Assembly (NCBI RefSeq): GCF_002847525.1
Contig: NZ_PKKM01000001.1
Span: 1-64,000, forward strand
Length of the DNA: 64,000 nt
Direction of reading: 5' to 3'
Origin: Schaalia odontolytica
Lineage (GTDB): Bacteria > Actinomycetota > Actinomycetes > Actinomycetales > Actinomycetaceae
Shown here: positions 46,218 through 54,636 of the stretch, in pieces
Layout: the number at the start of each line of letters is the position of its first letter
Position numbering within the stretch: position 1 is the stretch's first letter
The notes under the pieces: generated by a model
Seen by the model: only the letters and a program-made list of their open reading frames with translations
Told to the model about the DNA's origin: nothing
The model's database searches: none
Made by a program: the position numbers and the translations under genes

Positions 46218-47066
46218 GTGACTGATGAAGTATCGACGCGCCCACGTTCCTGGGCGTTGATCGTCTGCTCCGCCGTGCTGATCGCACTGAGTATCCCGGC
46301 GGCTATCTATGAATTTTCGAACGCCCTGGCGGGTACATCCTCATCCGATGCTTGGCTCGCGGTCGGCGCCTCGACCCTGAGCGCAGTCGTGGGCCTGGTA
46401 TTCCTCGGTGTGTGGGCGCGCATGAAGCCTTCGGTTCTTGCGTGGCTTGCCGCGTTCGGCTGGGGAACCGGCGGTGCTCTCATTTTTGCGGGTTTCGGAA
46501 ACGGCTTTGTAGATTCTGCCGTTGAAGAGTCTGGCTTAGGGGACAGTGCCGTTGACTTTGTGACCTCCGTGCTAACGGGCCCCGTCGTGGAAGAAACGGG
46601 TAAAGGCCTGGGTGTTCTTGCCCTGATTCTCGCCGCACGCAAGGTGCTCGAGCGTCCCGCGCAGGGCGGCGTTCTTGGCGCCCTCGTTGGCATCGGCTTC
46701 GCTTGGGGTGAGGACGTGGGCTACTACGTGAGCGCGCTCGAAGACGGAATGAGTGGACTGTGGGAATCGTTCCTCGTGCGTGCCCTCCTTGGCGCATACG
46801 CTCATGCCATCTTCACCGGCGTGTTCGGATATGCGCTGGCCTGGGCCGTTCTGCGTGCCAACAGCGCGATGCGTGCAGTCCTCATTGGTGCCCTGGGCTT
46901 CGTTGGAGCGCTCGCTCTGCATGCTCAGGCCAACGGCTTGGGGTTCGTGGCTCCCGAAGACTCGTGGAACCTGACCTACGGCGCCATCGAAGTCCCGGTT
47001 TTCGTCGTGAGCGCAGCACTCCTGGTGTGGGGCCTGCGCCGCCGTCGGGCTACTCTGGAGGCATGA
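46218..47066 (+). CDS. PrsW-family protein, paralogue 3 (divergent active-site region)
   Basis: 282-residue membrane protein with about eight helices. It retains VEETGKGLG (EExxK), WGEDVGYY and HAIFTG, but where the other two have HFAWNG or MHGLWNG this one reads LHAQANGLG, so a family motif is altered and activity is uncertain. The GTG at 46218 is preferred because AAGGA precedes it; an ATG at 46182 lies upstream without a site. It overlaps the NUDIX gene by ATGA. Confidence 0.75.
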   Translation: MTDEVSTRPRSWALIVCSAVLIALSIPAAIYEFSNALAGTSSSDAWLAVGASTLSAVVGLVFLGVWARMKPSVLAWLAAFGWGTGGALIFAGFGNGFVDSAVEESGLGDSAVDFVTSVLTGPVVEETGKGLGVLALILAARKVLERPAQGGVLGALVGIGFAWGEDVGYYVSALEDGMSGLWESFLVRALLGAYAHAIFTGVFGYALAWAVLRANSAMRAVLIGALGFVGALALHAQANGLGFVAPEDSWNLTYGAIEVPVFVVSAALLVWGLRRRRATLEA

Positions 47067-47590
47067 GCGCACTCGACTGGCCATTGGACGCGGACGGCTA
47101 CCCCCACCGGGAGGCCGCCCGCGTCCTCTTGTTTGATGATGAGGGACGCGTCCTGTTGGCGAAGGGCCACGACGAGGACCAACCGGAGCGATTCTGGTGG
47201 TTCACGATCGGGGGTGGCATCGAGGAGGGGGAGGACCCTCGTAGTGCCGCGGTGCGTGAGGTCTTCGAGGAAACGGGCATTTCGCTGGATCCGCTGGTGT
47301 TGGTTGGACCCGTCCTGTACCGAACTGCGGAGTTTGATTTTCTGGCCGTCACCGCGCGGCAAGACGAGTGGTTCTTCATCGCCCAGGCACCTTCGACCGC
47401 GCTCAGCAGGGACGGGTGGACCGACCTGGAGCGCTCCGTCATCGATGCCCAGACGTGGTGGGATATCGACGAGGCAGCTGCCCAGATCAACGGGGAGATC
47501 TACCCCGCGCAGATCCTCGAGTACGCGCGCGCCTGGCGCGACGGGTGGGACGGGCACATGATCCGCCTGACAGACACGCGCGAGCCCTGA
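47063..47590 (+). CDS. NUDIX hydrolase
   Basis: 175-residue hydrolase of nucleoside diphosphates linked to another moiety. The NUDIX box is complete: GGGIEEGEDPRSAAVREVF followed by EETGI. The WWDIDEAA motif downstream is common in such proteins. It occupies the place of the Rv2609c NUDIX domain at the end of the PIM operon, here as a separate protein. The ATG at 47063 overlaps the previous stop. Confidence 0.85.
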   Translation: MSALDWPLDADGYPHREAARVLLFDDEGRVLLAKGHDEDQPERFWWFTIGGGIEEGEDPRSAAVREVFEETGISLDPLVLVGPVLYRTAEFDFLAVTARQDEWFFIAQAPSTALSRDGWTDLERSVIDAQTWWDIDEAAAQINGEIYPAQILEYARAWRDGWDGHMIRLTDTREP

Positions 47591-47599
47591 CACCTTCGG

Positions 47600-48289
47600 C
47601 TAGGCGAGGCCGAGGGGAGCGATCGCTAGGGACAGATCCGGCGTATTGAGCTGGACGGAGACCTGCTCGCGCACGGCGGGCTTCGCGCAGAACGCGATAC
47701 CGACCCCGGCCTCGTGCATCATGGGGACATCGTTCGCCCCGTCACCGATCGCGACCGTACGCTCGAGGGGGACACCGAGGGACGAGGCCCACGAACGTAG
47801 GCAGTCGACCTTCACGCGGGAGGTCACGATACGCCCGAGCACTCGGCCGGTCAGGACGCCATCCACGACCTCGAGGCGGTTCGCCGCGTAGAAGTCGATG
47901 TTGAGGGACGCTGCCAGGGGAGCGACCACTTCCTCGAATCCGCCCGAGACGATGCCAAACTTTCCGCCCGCACGATGAACCGCGTCGATCAGCTCGCGCG
48001 CGCCCTTCGTGGGGGTGATGGCGGACAGGACATCACCGAAGACCGACTCGGGGACACCCGCGAGGGTTGCGACGCGCTCGCGCAAAGACTCTGCGAAATC
48101 GAGCTCCCCATTCATGGCACGAGACGTAATCTCGGCGACCCTCTCACGGGTGCCCGCCGCGTCTGCGAGCTCCTCAATGACTTCCTGGCTGATCAGCGTG
48201 GAATCGACGTCGGTGACGACGAGGCCGGGTGCACCGCTGGCACACAGCAGCGGAGCACCCGGCTCGTCGAGACGGTGAGTCATGCTCAC
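47600..48289 (-). CDS. serB: Phosphoserine phosphatase SerB
   Basis: 229-residue HAD-superfamily phosphatase making serine from phosphoserine. It shows the nucleophile motif DVDSTL near 27, the later GIVSGGF, and [12 protein letters not shown] with the metal-binding aspartates. No N-terminal ACT domain is present, so it is the short form. Starts at a GTG (48289) overlapping the glgC stop; an ATG at 48283 is an alternative. Convergent with the NUDIX gene 10 nt away. Confidence 0.88.
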   Translation of the reverse strand: MSMTHRLDEPGAPLLCASGAPGLVVTDVDSTLISQEVIEELADAAGTRERVAEITSRAMNGELDFAESLRERVATLAGVPESVFGDVLSAITPTKGARELIDAVHRAGGKFGIVSGGFEEVVAPLAASLNIDFYAANRLEVVDGVLTGRVLGRIVTSRVKVDCLRSWASSLGVPLERTVAIGDGANDVPMMHEAGVGIAFCAKPAVREQVSVQLNTPDLSLAIAPLGLA

Positions 48290-49521
48290 TTGCGGACGAC
48301 CGCACCCTTGGGAACGACCGTAATGCCGGACTCGGTGACGGTGAAGCCACGCTCGCGATCATGCTCGAGGTCAACACCGACGACGGCGCCTTCCTCAACG
48401 ACGACGTTCTTATCCAGAATCGTCTTCACGACCCGGGCCGAGCGGCCGATGCGACAGCCATGCATAACGACCGAATCCTCGATCTTCGCCCACGAGTGGA
48501 CGTAGGTGTTCGGGGAAATGACCGAGCGCACGATCTCGCCGCCGGAGACGATGACGCCGGGGGAGACGAAGGAGTCGATCGCGTGACCCAGACGATCCGC
48601 ATCGCCGTACACGAACTTGGCCGGCGGCAGCGAGCCGTCGATCATCGTCATGGTCGGCCAGTCGCGGTTGTACAGGTTGAACACCGGGTGCACCGAGATC
48701 AGGTCCATGTTCGCCTCGTAGTAGGCGTCCAGCGTACCGACGTCACGCCAGTAGTCGCGGTCGCGGTCGGTCGACCCCGGCACGTCGTTGTCCTGGAAGT
48801 CATAGACGCCGCACTCGCCGCGCTCGACGAACCACGGAATGATGTTGCCACCCATGTCGTGCTTCGAATCGGGGTCGGCCGCATCCTCACGCAGAGCGTT
48901 GACCAGATCCTTCGTGGTGAACACGTAGTTGCCCATCGAAGCGAGGACCTTGGTGGGATCGTCGGGCAAGCCCACGGCGTTCTTCGGCTTCTCGAGGAAG
49001 TTCTTGACAACCCCGTTCTCGCCGTCGATGACGCCGAGTGCCGAAGCCAGCTCGATCGGCTGACGGATGCCGGCGACCGTGGCGGGCAGGCCAGAATCGA
49101 TGTGGTGCTGGACCATCTGCGAGAAGTCCATACGGTAGATGTTGTCCGCACCGATGATGACGATGTACTCCGGCTGCTCGTCGTCGACGATGTTGAGCGA
49201 CTGGTAGATGGCATCCGCGCTACCCAGGTACCAGTGCGGGCCGCGACGCTGCTGAGCCGGCACAGGGGCGATGAAGTTGCCGAGTAGGGGAGACGTGTAC
49301 CAGGTCTTTGTGACGTGGCGGTCGAGCGAATGGGACTTGTACTGCGTCAAGACAACAATCTTGAGGTATCCGGAGTTCACGATGTTCGACAGCGCGAAAT
49401 CGATCAGACGGAAGTGACCACCGAACGGAACTGCCGGCTTTGCACGGTCATCCGTCAGGGGCATCAGTCGCTTACCCTCACCGCCCGCGAGAACGATTGC
49501 CAGAACGTGGTTCTTTGCCAT
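48286..49521 (-). CDS. glgC: Glucose-1-phosphate adenylyltransferase
   Basis: 411-residue ADP-glucose pyrophosphorylase, the committing step of glycogen synthesis. N-terminal [20 protein letters not shown] nucleotide-binding loop and a C-terminal left-handed beta-helix ([17 protein letters not shown]) are present. ATG at 49521 with GAGGTG upstream matches the family N-terminus. Divergent from glgA across 171 nt. Confidence 0.93.
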   Translation of the reverse strand: MAKNHVLAIVLAGGEGKRLMPLTDDRAKPAVPFGGHFRLIDFALSNIVNSGYLKIVVLTQYKSHSLDRHVTKTWYTSPLLGNFIAPVPAQQRRGPHWYLGSADAIYQSLNIVDDEQPEYIVIIGADNIYRMDFSQMVQHHIDSGLPATVAGIRQPIELASALGVIDGENGVVKNFLEKPKNAVGLPDDPTKVLASMGNYVFTTKDLVNALREDAADPDSKHDMGGNIIPWFVERGECGVYDFQDNDVPGSTDRDRDYWRDVGTLDAYYEANMDLISVHPVFNLYNRDWPTMTMIDGSLPPAKFVYGDADRLGHAIDSFVSPGVIVSGGEIVRSVISPNTYVHSWAKIEDSVVMHGCRIGRSARVVKTILDKNVVVEEGAVVGVDLEHDRERGFTVTESGITVVPKGAVVRK

Positions 49522-49692
49522 GTGGCACCTCTTCGTTGGTCGAGTGGACCCGCATCGGCGCGGATCCGTGGGAGTGGTCACACTGTATTACAAATGTCTA
49601 TCGATTGCTACACCGTCTCGTTTTCGACCAGCGGTGACGTGAGATCGGATACGATGTGTCTCACACGTCGCTCTTGTCGGAAGGACCCCACC
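49522..49692. promoter_or_regulatory. Divergent control region of glgC and glgA
   Basis: 171 nt between divergent starts. TACGAT near 49649-49654 is a candidate -10 for glgA, with no clear -35. GGAAGGA precedes the glgA ATG. A shared regulator site is possible but not identified. Confidence 0.4.
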
Positions 49693-50916
49693 ATGCGCGT
49701 TGATCTCCTTACCCGCGAATACCCGCCTCACGTCTACGGAGGTGCCGGTGTCCACGTGCTCGAACTGGCCAAGGTCCTGCGCGGCCTCGTCGATGACCTG
49801 CGCGTCCAGGCGTTTGACGGTCCGCGCGAACCGGGTACCGATGGAGCCGACCCGGGCGTGACCGGACATGCCGATCTGCCTCAGCTGGCCGGAGCGAACG
49901 CTGCGCTGCGTACGCTCGGTGTCGACCTCGAGATTGCCGCTGCGTGCGAGGGTTCTGACCTGGTCCACTCCCACACCTGGTACGCAAACTTTGCTGGGCA
50001 CGTTGCGTCGCTTCTCGGCGATATCCCGCACGTGATTTCGGCGCACTCGCTTGAGCCGCTACGTCCGTGGAAGGCTGAGCAGCTCGGCGGTGGCTACCGC
50101 CTGTCCTCCTACGTGGAGAAGACCGCCTATGAGGCAGCAAGCGCGATTGTGGCCGTCTCGAACGGCATGCGTGACGATATTTTGCGCTGCTACCCCGGTG
50201 TTGATCCCGAGCGCGTGCACGTCATCCACAACGGCATCGACCTGAACAAGTGGCACGCCCCCGAGGGTGAGGCGGGCGAGGAACTGCGCGCCCGCGTTCT
50301 CGCCGAGCATGGTATTGACCCGTCTCGTCGCACGGTCGTGTTCGTTGGCCGCATCACCCGTCAGAAGGGCCTGCCATACTTCCTGCGTGCCGCCCAGCTC
50401 CTGCCCGATGACGTCCAGCTCGTGCTGTGCGCCGGCGCTCCTGACACCCCCGAGATTGCGGCCGAGGTCGAGGGCCTCGTCGCCGAGCTGCGTGCGCGTC
50501 GCTCCGGCGTCGTCCTCATCTCCGAGATGCTCCCGCAGCCCGAGGTGGCGGCGATCCTGTCCTCTGCGCAGGTCTTCATTACGCCGTCGGTGTACGAGCC
50601 CCTTGGCATCGTGAATCTCGAGGCCATGGCCCTGGGCCTGCCCGTCGTCGGCACTGCGACCGGCGGCATCCCCGACGTGATCGTCGACGGAGAGACTGGC
50701 TACCTCGTTCCGATCGAGCAGATGCAGGACGGCACGGGAACGCCGCTCGATCCTCGCGCCTTCGAAGAAGCGATGGCTGATCGCCTGGTGCGTGTCCTCG
50801 ACGATCCTGAGCTGGGACGTCGCATGGGCGAGGCCGGCCTCGTTCGCGCCCGCGATCACTTCTCCTGGGAAGCGATCGGCGTGAAGACCGCCGAGCTGTA
50901 CCGTTCGCTCGTTTAG
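49693..50916 (+). CDS. glgA: Actinobacterial glycogen synthase/GlgM-type glucosyltransferase
   Basis: 407-residue GT4 enzyme beginning MRVDLLTREYPPHVYGGAGV. It has the C-terminal EX7E motif (YEPLGIVNLEAMALGLP). The M. tuberculosis homologue Rv1212c, beside glgC, is reported to make maltose-1-phosphate from ADP-glucose (GlgM); earlier annotation is glycogen synthase. The two activities cannot be separated by sequence alone here. The true start is the ATG at 49693, because the family N-terminus begins there. Confidence 0.88.
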   Translation: MRVDLLTREYPPHVYGGAGVHVLELAKVLRGLVDDLRVQAFDGPREPGTDGADPGVTGHADLPQLAGANAALRTLGVDLEIAAACEGSDLVHSHTWYANFAGHVASLLGDIPHVISAHSLEPLRPWKAEQLGGGYRLSSYVEKTAYEAASAIVAVSNGMRDDILRCYPGVDPERVHVIHNGIDLNKWHAPEGEAGEELRARVLAEHGIDPSRRTVVFVGRITRQKGLPYFLRAAQLLPDDVQLVLCAGAPDTPEIAAEVEGLVAELRARRSGVVLISEMLPQPEVAAILSSAQVFITPSVYEPLGIVNLEAMALGLPVVGTATGGIPDVIVDGETGYLVPIEQMQDGTGTPLDPRAFEEAMADRLVRVLDDPELGRRMGEAGLVRARDHFSWEAIGVKTAELYRSLV

Positions 50917-50940
50917 GGCGCACGTCACCCGTCAGACGAC

Positions 50941-50946
50941 TAGGCT
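50941..50946 (+). promoter_or_regulatory. Putative leaderless -10 element of the ABC ATPase gene
   Basis: TAGGCT lies 6 nt before the ATG at 50953, with no ribosome site. Confidence 0.5.
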
Positions 50947-50952
50947 GGATAC

Positions 50953-51741
50953 ATGACTTACGTCCTGAATCTCTCTCACGTGTCCGTCCAACGAGGGGAC
51001 ACACAGATCCTCTCCGATGTCTCGTGGTCGACGCGTCCACGCCAGCACTGGGTCATCGTCGGCCCGAACGGTGCGGGTAAGACCACGCTGGCGCGTGTGG
51101 CCTCCGGTCGCATCGCCCCTGACAGTGGTGACGTGACTGTTTCGGAGACGGATCTGGCACAGGCCGATCCGGCAGAGGTGGCCACGCGCGTCGGGCTCGC
51201 CTCGGCTGCGGTGGGTGCCAAGATCGTGCCGACGCAGTCGGTTCTCGACACGGTGCGCAGCGCCGCCTGGGGCCTGGCTGTCGCACACGACGAGGAATAC
51301 GAGCAGATGGATGATGAGCGCGCCCGTGCGCTCATGGAGATCTTCGGAGTTGACCACCTCGCCGAGCGCGAGTTCGCGACCCTGTCTGAGGGAGAAGCGC
51401 AGCGTGTGCTGCTCGCCCGTGCGCTCATGACCGATCCCGAGGTCCTCGTCCTCGACGAGCCAACCTCTGGGCTCGACCTGGGTGCGCGCGAGTTGCTCAT
51501 TGCCGCGCTTTCGGAGATCATGAAGGGTTCGAAATCTCCGCAGATCATCTTGGTGACCCACCAGATCGAGGAGATTCCTGACGGCGTGACGCACTGCGCG
51601 ATCATGTCGCAGGGGCAGATTGCCCATCAGGGTCCCATCGAGGACACGCTGACGGGCGTCAATCTGTCGCAGGTCTATGGAATGCCGCTGCTCTCCGGTC
51701 GCACCGATGGTCGCTGGTGGGCGCGCGGCGTCACCGACTAA
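50953..51741 (+). CDS. ABC-type ATPase without a nearby permease
   Basis: 262-residue ATP-binding cassette. Walker A GPNGAGKTT at 37-45, signature LSEGEAQRV (a variant of LSGGQ), Walker B VLVLDEP and the late TH switch are all present. No membrane partner is adjacent, so it may serve a distant transporter or a non-transport role such as YlmA/ModF-type proteins. The next gene starts 9 nt after its stop. Confidence 0.85.
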   Translation: MTYVLNLSHVSVQRGDTQILSDVSWSTRPRQHWVIVGPNGAGKTTLARVASGRIAPDSGDVTVSETDLAQADPAEVATRVGLASAAVGAKIVPTQSVLDTVRSAAWGLAVAHDEEYEQMDDERARALMEIFGVDHLAEREFATLSEGEAQRVLLARALMTDPEVLVLDEPTSGLDLGARELLIAALSEIMKGSKSPQIILVTHQIEEIPDGVTHCAIMSQGQIAHQGPIEDTLTGVNLSQVYGMPLLSGRTDGRWWARGVTD

Positions 51742-51750
51742 GGGGGAAAT

Positions 51751-52224
51751 ATGACTACCTGGTGGCTGTGGATTCTCGCCGCCCTGGTGTGCGGCATCGT
51801 CGAGGTCATGAGTGTCAGCTTCGTCTTCCTCATGTTCGCGATCGGCGCGCTGGCAGCTGGCATCGCGGGCGTGTTCGGCGCGAATCTAACGATTCAGGTC
51901 ATCGTCTTCGTCGTTGTCTCGATCGCTCTGCTGGCGGTTGTGCGTCCGTTCCTCAAGGGCCGGATCGACAAGACGACCGACTACGTTCCGAGCAACACGG
52001 ACGGTCTCATCGGAAAGACCGCCTACGTGACCGAGGCCGTGGGGGAGCGTCACGGACGCATCCAGTTCACGGGCGGTGAATGGAGCGCACGAACAGAGGG
52101 GCCTGAGCTTCCCGTTGGTGTCGAGGTACGCGTCGATCGTATCGACGGAGCAACCGCCGTCGTGAGCGCTCTGAACCCGGCGGTGCCAGCACCTACCCAG
52201 CCGTCTGCGGGTTCGGCCTCCTGA
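51751..52224 (+). CDS. NfeD-family membrane protein
   Basis: 157 residues with three membrane helices (about 5-75) and a C-terminal OB-fold (about 85-145) containing the NfeD-typical GLIGKTAYVTEAVGERHGRI segment. NfeD proteins act with SPFH proteins in membrane-domain quality control; the partner is the next gene. This is the short form without the N-terminal serine-protease domain. Confidence 0.88.
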   Translation: MTTWWLWILAALVCGIVEVMSVSFVFLMFAIGALAAGIAGVFGANLTIQVIVFVVVSIALLAVVRPFLKGRIDKTTDYVPSNTDGLIGKTAYVTEAVGERHGRIQFTGGEWSARTEGPELPVGVEVRVDRIDGATAVVSALNPAVPAPTQPSAGSAS

Positions 52225-52266
52225 AAGCCCCGCTTCCTGTCAGTAACGTAAGAAAGGAGATGCGTT

Positions 52267-53226
52267 ATGAGTTCCAGTGAAGTCATCGGCAACATCGCGG
52301 TGATCGTGGTCCTCGCGCTCATTGTTTTCGTTGTTATTTCGCTGGTGCGCGCGGTGCGGATTGTCCCGCAGTCGCAGGCGTACGTCGTCGAGCGCCTGGG
52401 CCGGTTCCAGGCGGTCATGCAGGGTGGTTTCCACCTGCTGGTCCCCTTCGTGGACCGTGTCGCTGCCCGCATTGACCTGCGCGAGCAGGTGGCGAACTTC
52501 CCGCCGCAGCCCGTCATCACCGCTGATCAGGCGATGGTGTCGATCGACTCCGTCATCTACTTCCAGATCACGGATCCGCGCAGCGCAACCTACGAGGTCG
52601 CTAACTTCCTGCAGGCGATCGAGCAGCTGACCGCGACGACGCTGCGTAACCTGATCGGCTCTCTTGATCTGGAGCAGACCCAGACCTCGCGCGAGTCGAT
52701 CAACAAGCAGCTGCGTGGCGTTCTCGACGAGGCCACGGGCCCGTGGGGCATCCGCGTGACCCGCGTGGAGCTCAAGTCCATTGAGCCGCCGCCGCGAGTC
52801 CTGGCCGCTATGGAGCAGCAGATCACGGCGGAGCGCACCAAGCGCGCCACGATTCTGACGGCCGAGGCCGAGCGTGAGGCCCAGATCAAGAAGGCAGAGG
52901 GCGCCAAGCAGGCCGCCGTTCTGGCTGCCTCCGCTCAGCAGGAGGCTCAGGTTCTGCAGGCCAAGGGCCAGAAGGAAGCCCTGATCCTCCAGGCCGAGGG
53001 TGCCCGCCAGGCCCAGATCCTGCGCGCACAGGGTGAGTCCGAGGCCATCCAGACGGTCTTCGCGGCCATCAACGCAGGAAAGGCCACACCGGAGCTCCTG
53101 TCCTACAAGTACCTCGAAATGCTGCCGAAGATCGCAGACGGTCAGGCGTCCAAGTTGTGGATGCTTCCCTCGGATCTCACCGGCGCACTGGAATCCATCT
53201 CGAAGGGTTTCAACCTGGGCAAGTAG
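52267..53226 (+). CDS. SPFH/band 7 membrane scaffold protein (paraslipin/QmcA-like)
   Basis: 319-residue protein with one N-terminal membrane helix (8-28), the band 7 domain (about 30-215, with VVERLGRF and VDRVAARIDLREQ) and a long Ala/Gln/Glu coiled coil (about 190-290). It forms oligomeric membrane microdomains in relatives. Spaced 42 nt from nfeD with AAAGGAG. Followed by a strong terminator, closing the unit. Confidence 0.9.
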   Translation: MSSSEVIGNIAVIVVLALIVFVVISLVRAVRIVPQSQAYVVERLGRFQAVMQGGFHLLVPFVDRVAARIDLREQVANFPPQPVITADQAMVSIDSVIYFQITDPRSATYEVANFLQAIEQLTATTLRNLIGSLDLEQTQTSRESINKQLRGVLDEATGPWGIRVTRVELKSIEPPPRVLAAMEQQITAERTKRATILTAEAEREAQIKKAEGAKQAAVLAASAQQEAQVLQAKGQKEALILQAEGARQAQILRAQGESEAIQTVFAAINAGKATPELLSYKYLEMLPKIADGQASKLWMLPSDLTGALESISKGFNLGK

Positions 53227-53239
53227 ACTGAAGCCATGC

Positions 53240-53279
53240 CGGGCCGACCGCAGTCCCTGCGGTCGGCCCGTTCTTTTCT
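53240..53279 (+). terminator. Intrinsic terminator after the SPFH gene
   Basis: A 14-bp stem pairs 53240-53253 (CGGGCCGACCGCAG) with 53257-53270 around TCC, followed by TTCTTTTC. Confidence 0.92.
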
Positions 53280-53295
53280 CAACGGGAGGACACCG

Positions 53296-54636
53296 GTGGA
53301 TTCGCATCAGGAATACGTGCTGCGCGAGGTCGCGCAGAAGAATATTCGCTTCATCCGTTTGTGGTTTACGGATGTTGCGGGCGTCTTGAAGTCGATTTCG
53401 ATCGACCCTGGTGAGCTCGAGGAGGCGTTCAGTGAGGGGATTGGCTTCGATGGGTCGGCCGTCGAAGGCCTGACGCGCGTCTACGAGTCGGACATGCTGC
53501 TCAAGCCGGATGCGTCGACGTTCCAGTTGCTCCCGTGGCGTTCCAACGAGGACCCGGTTGCGCGTATGTTCTGCGATGTCCTCATGCCCGATGGGCGTCC
53601 GGCTCCCTCGGATCCCCGAGGGGTTCTCGAGCGAGCCGTGGAGCGCGCCGCTGATGCGGGCTTCCGGGTCATGATTCACCCGGAGATTGAGTTTTACCTG
53701 CTGCGTCAGCCCGTGACACCCGATCGCATGATCCCCGTCGATCAGGCTGGCTACTTCGACCACGTCGCGCGCGGCGATTCGAACGACTTCCGCCGCCGCG
53801 CCGTGCGCATGCTCGAGGACATGGCGATTCCGGTCGAGTTCTCGCACCACGAGGGCGGACCGGGACAGAACGAGATTGACCTGCGAGCCGTTGACCCCGT
53901 GCGTGCAGCGGATAACATCATGACTGCGCGCACCCTCATTGAGGAGGTCGCGCTACGCGAGGAGCTCGTCGCGACGTTCATGCCCAAGCCCTTCATCGAG
54001 CACCCGGGCTCGGGAATGCACACGCACCTGTCGCTGTTTGAGGGCGAAGCGAACGCGTTCTTCTCCCCGGCGGGTCAGTATCGCCTGTCCACGACGGGGC
54101 GTCAGTTTATTGCGGGCCTGCTCGCCCATGCCGAGGAGATTGCGGCCATTACCAACCAGCATGTCAACTCCTACAAGCGCCTGTGGGGCGGGGGAGAGGC
54201 TCCCTCCTACGTGTGCTGGGGTCACCTGAATCGCTCGGCTCTCGTGCGTGTCCCCCTCTACAAGCCGAAGAAGGCCGCGGCCGCACGGATCGAATACCGC
54301 GCGCCCGACCCGAGTGCGAACCCGTATCTTGCGTTCGCTGTGTTGATTTCCGCTGGTTTGGATGGCATCGAGCAGAAGATGGAACTGATGCCTGAGGCCG
54401 AGGACAACGTCTGGGATCTGTCGGATCGCGAGCGTCAAGTCATGGGCATTCGTGCCCTGCCTGCCTCGTTGGCGGATGCGGTGCGTGCGATGAAGCGCTC
54501 CGATTTGGTGGCCTCCACGCTCGGCGAGCAGGTGTTCGACTACGTGATCCGCAACAAGCGCAAGGAATGGACGGAGTATCGTCAACAGATTACCCGTCAG
54601 GAACTCGAGCAATTCCTCAAGGTCGTTCCCCGGTGA
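53296..54636 (+). CDS. glnA: Type I glutamine synthetase lacking the adenylylation tyrosine
   Basis: 446-residue ATP-dependent ammonia-assimilating enzyme. Motifs include the early FTDVAGVLKSISI, GFDGSAVEG, EIEFYLL and PGSGMHTHLSL. The region equivalent to the GlnE target loop reads AEDNVWDLSDRE, with Trp where regulated GlnA has Tyr (NLYDLP), so it is probably not adenylylated. Length and the linked glnE match M. tuberculosis glnA2. GTG at 53296 with GGGAGGA upstream. Its stop overlaps the glnE start. Confidence 0.9.
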   Translation: MDSHQEYVLREVAQKNIRFIRLWFTDVAGVLKSISIDPGELEEAFSEGIGFDGSAVEGLTRVYESDMLLKPDASTFQLLPWRSNEDPVARMFCDVLMPDGRPAPSDPRGVLERAVERAADAGFRVMIHPEIEFYLLRQPVTPDRMIPVDQAGYFDHVARGDSNDFRRRAVRMLEDMAIPVEFSHHEGGPGQNEIDLRAVDPVRAADNIMTARTLIEEVALREELVATFMPKPFIEHPGSGMHTHLSLFEGEANAFFSPAGQYRLSTTGRQFIAGLLAHAEEIAAITNQHVNSYKRLWGGGEAPSYVCWGHLNRSALVRVPLYKPKKAAAARIEYRAPDPSANPYLAFAVLISAGLDGIEQKMELMPEAEDNVWDLSDRERQVMGIRALPASLADAVRAMKRSDLVASTLGEQVFDYVIRNKRKEWTEYRQQITRQELEQFLKVVPR

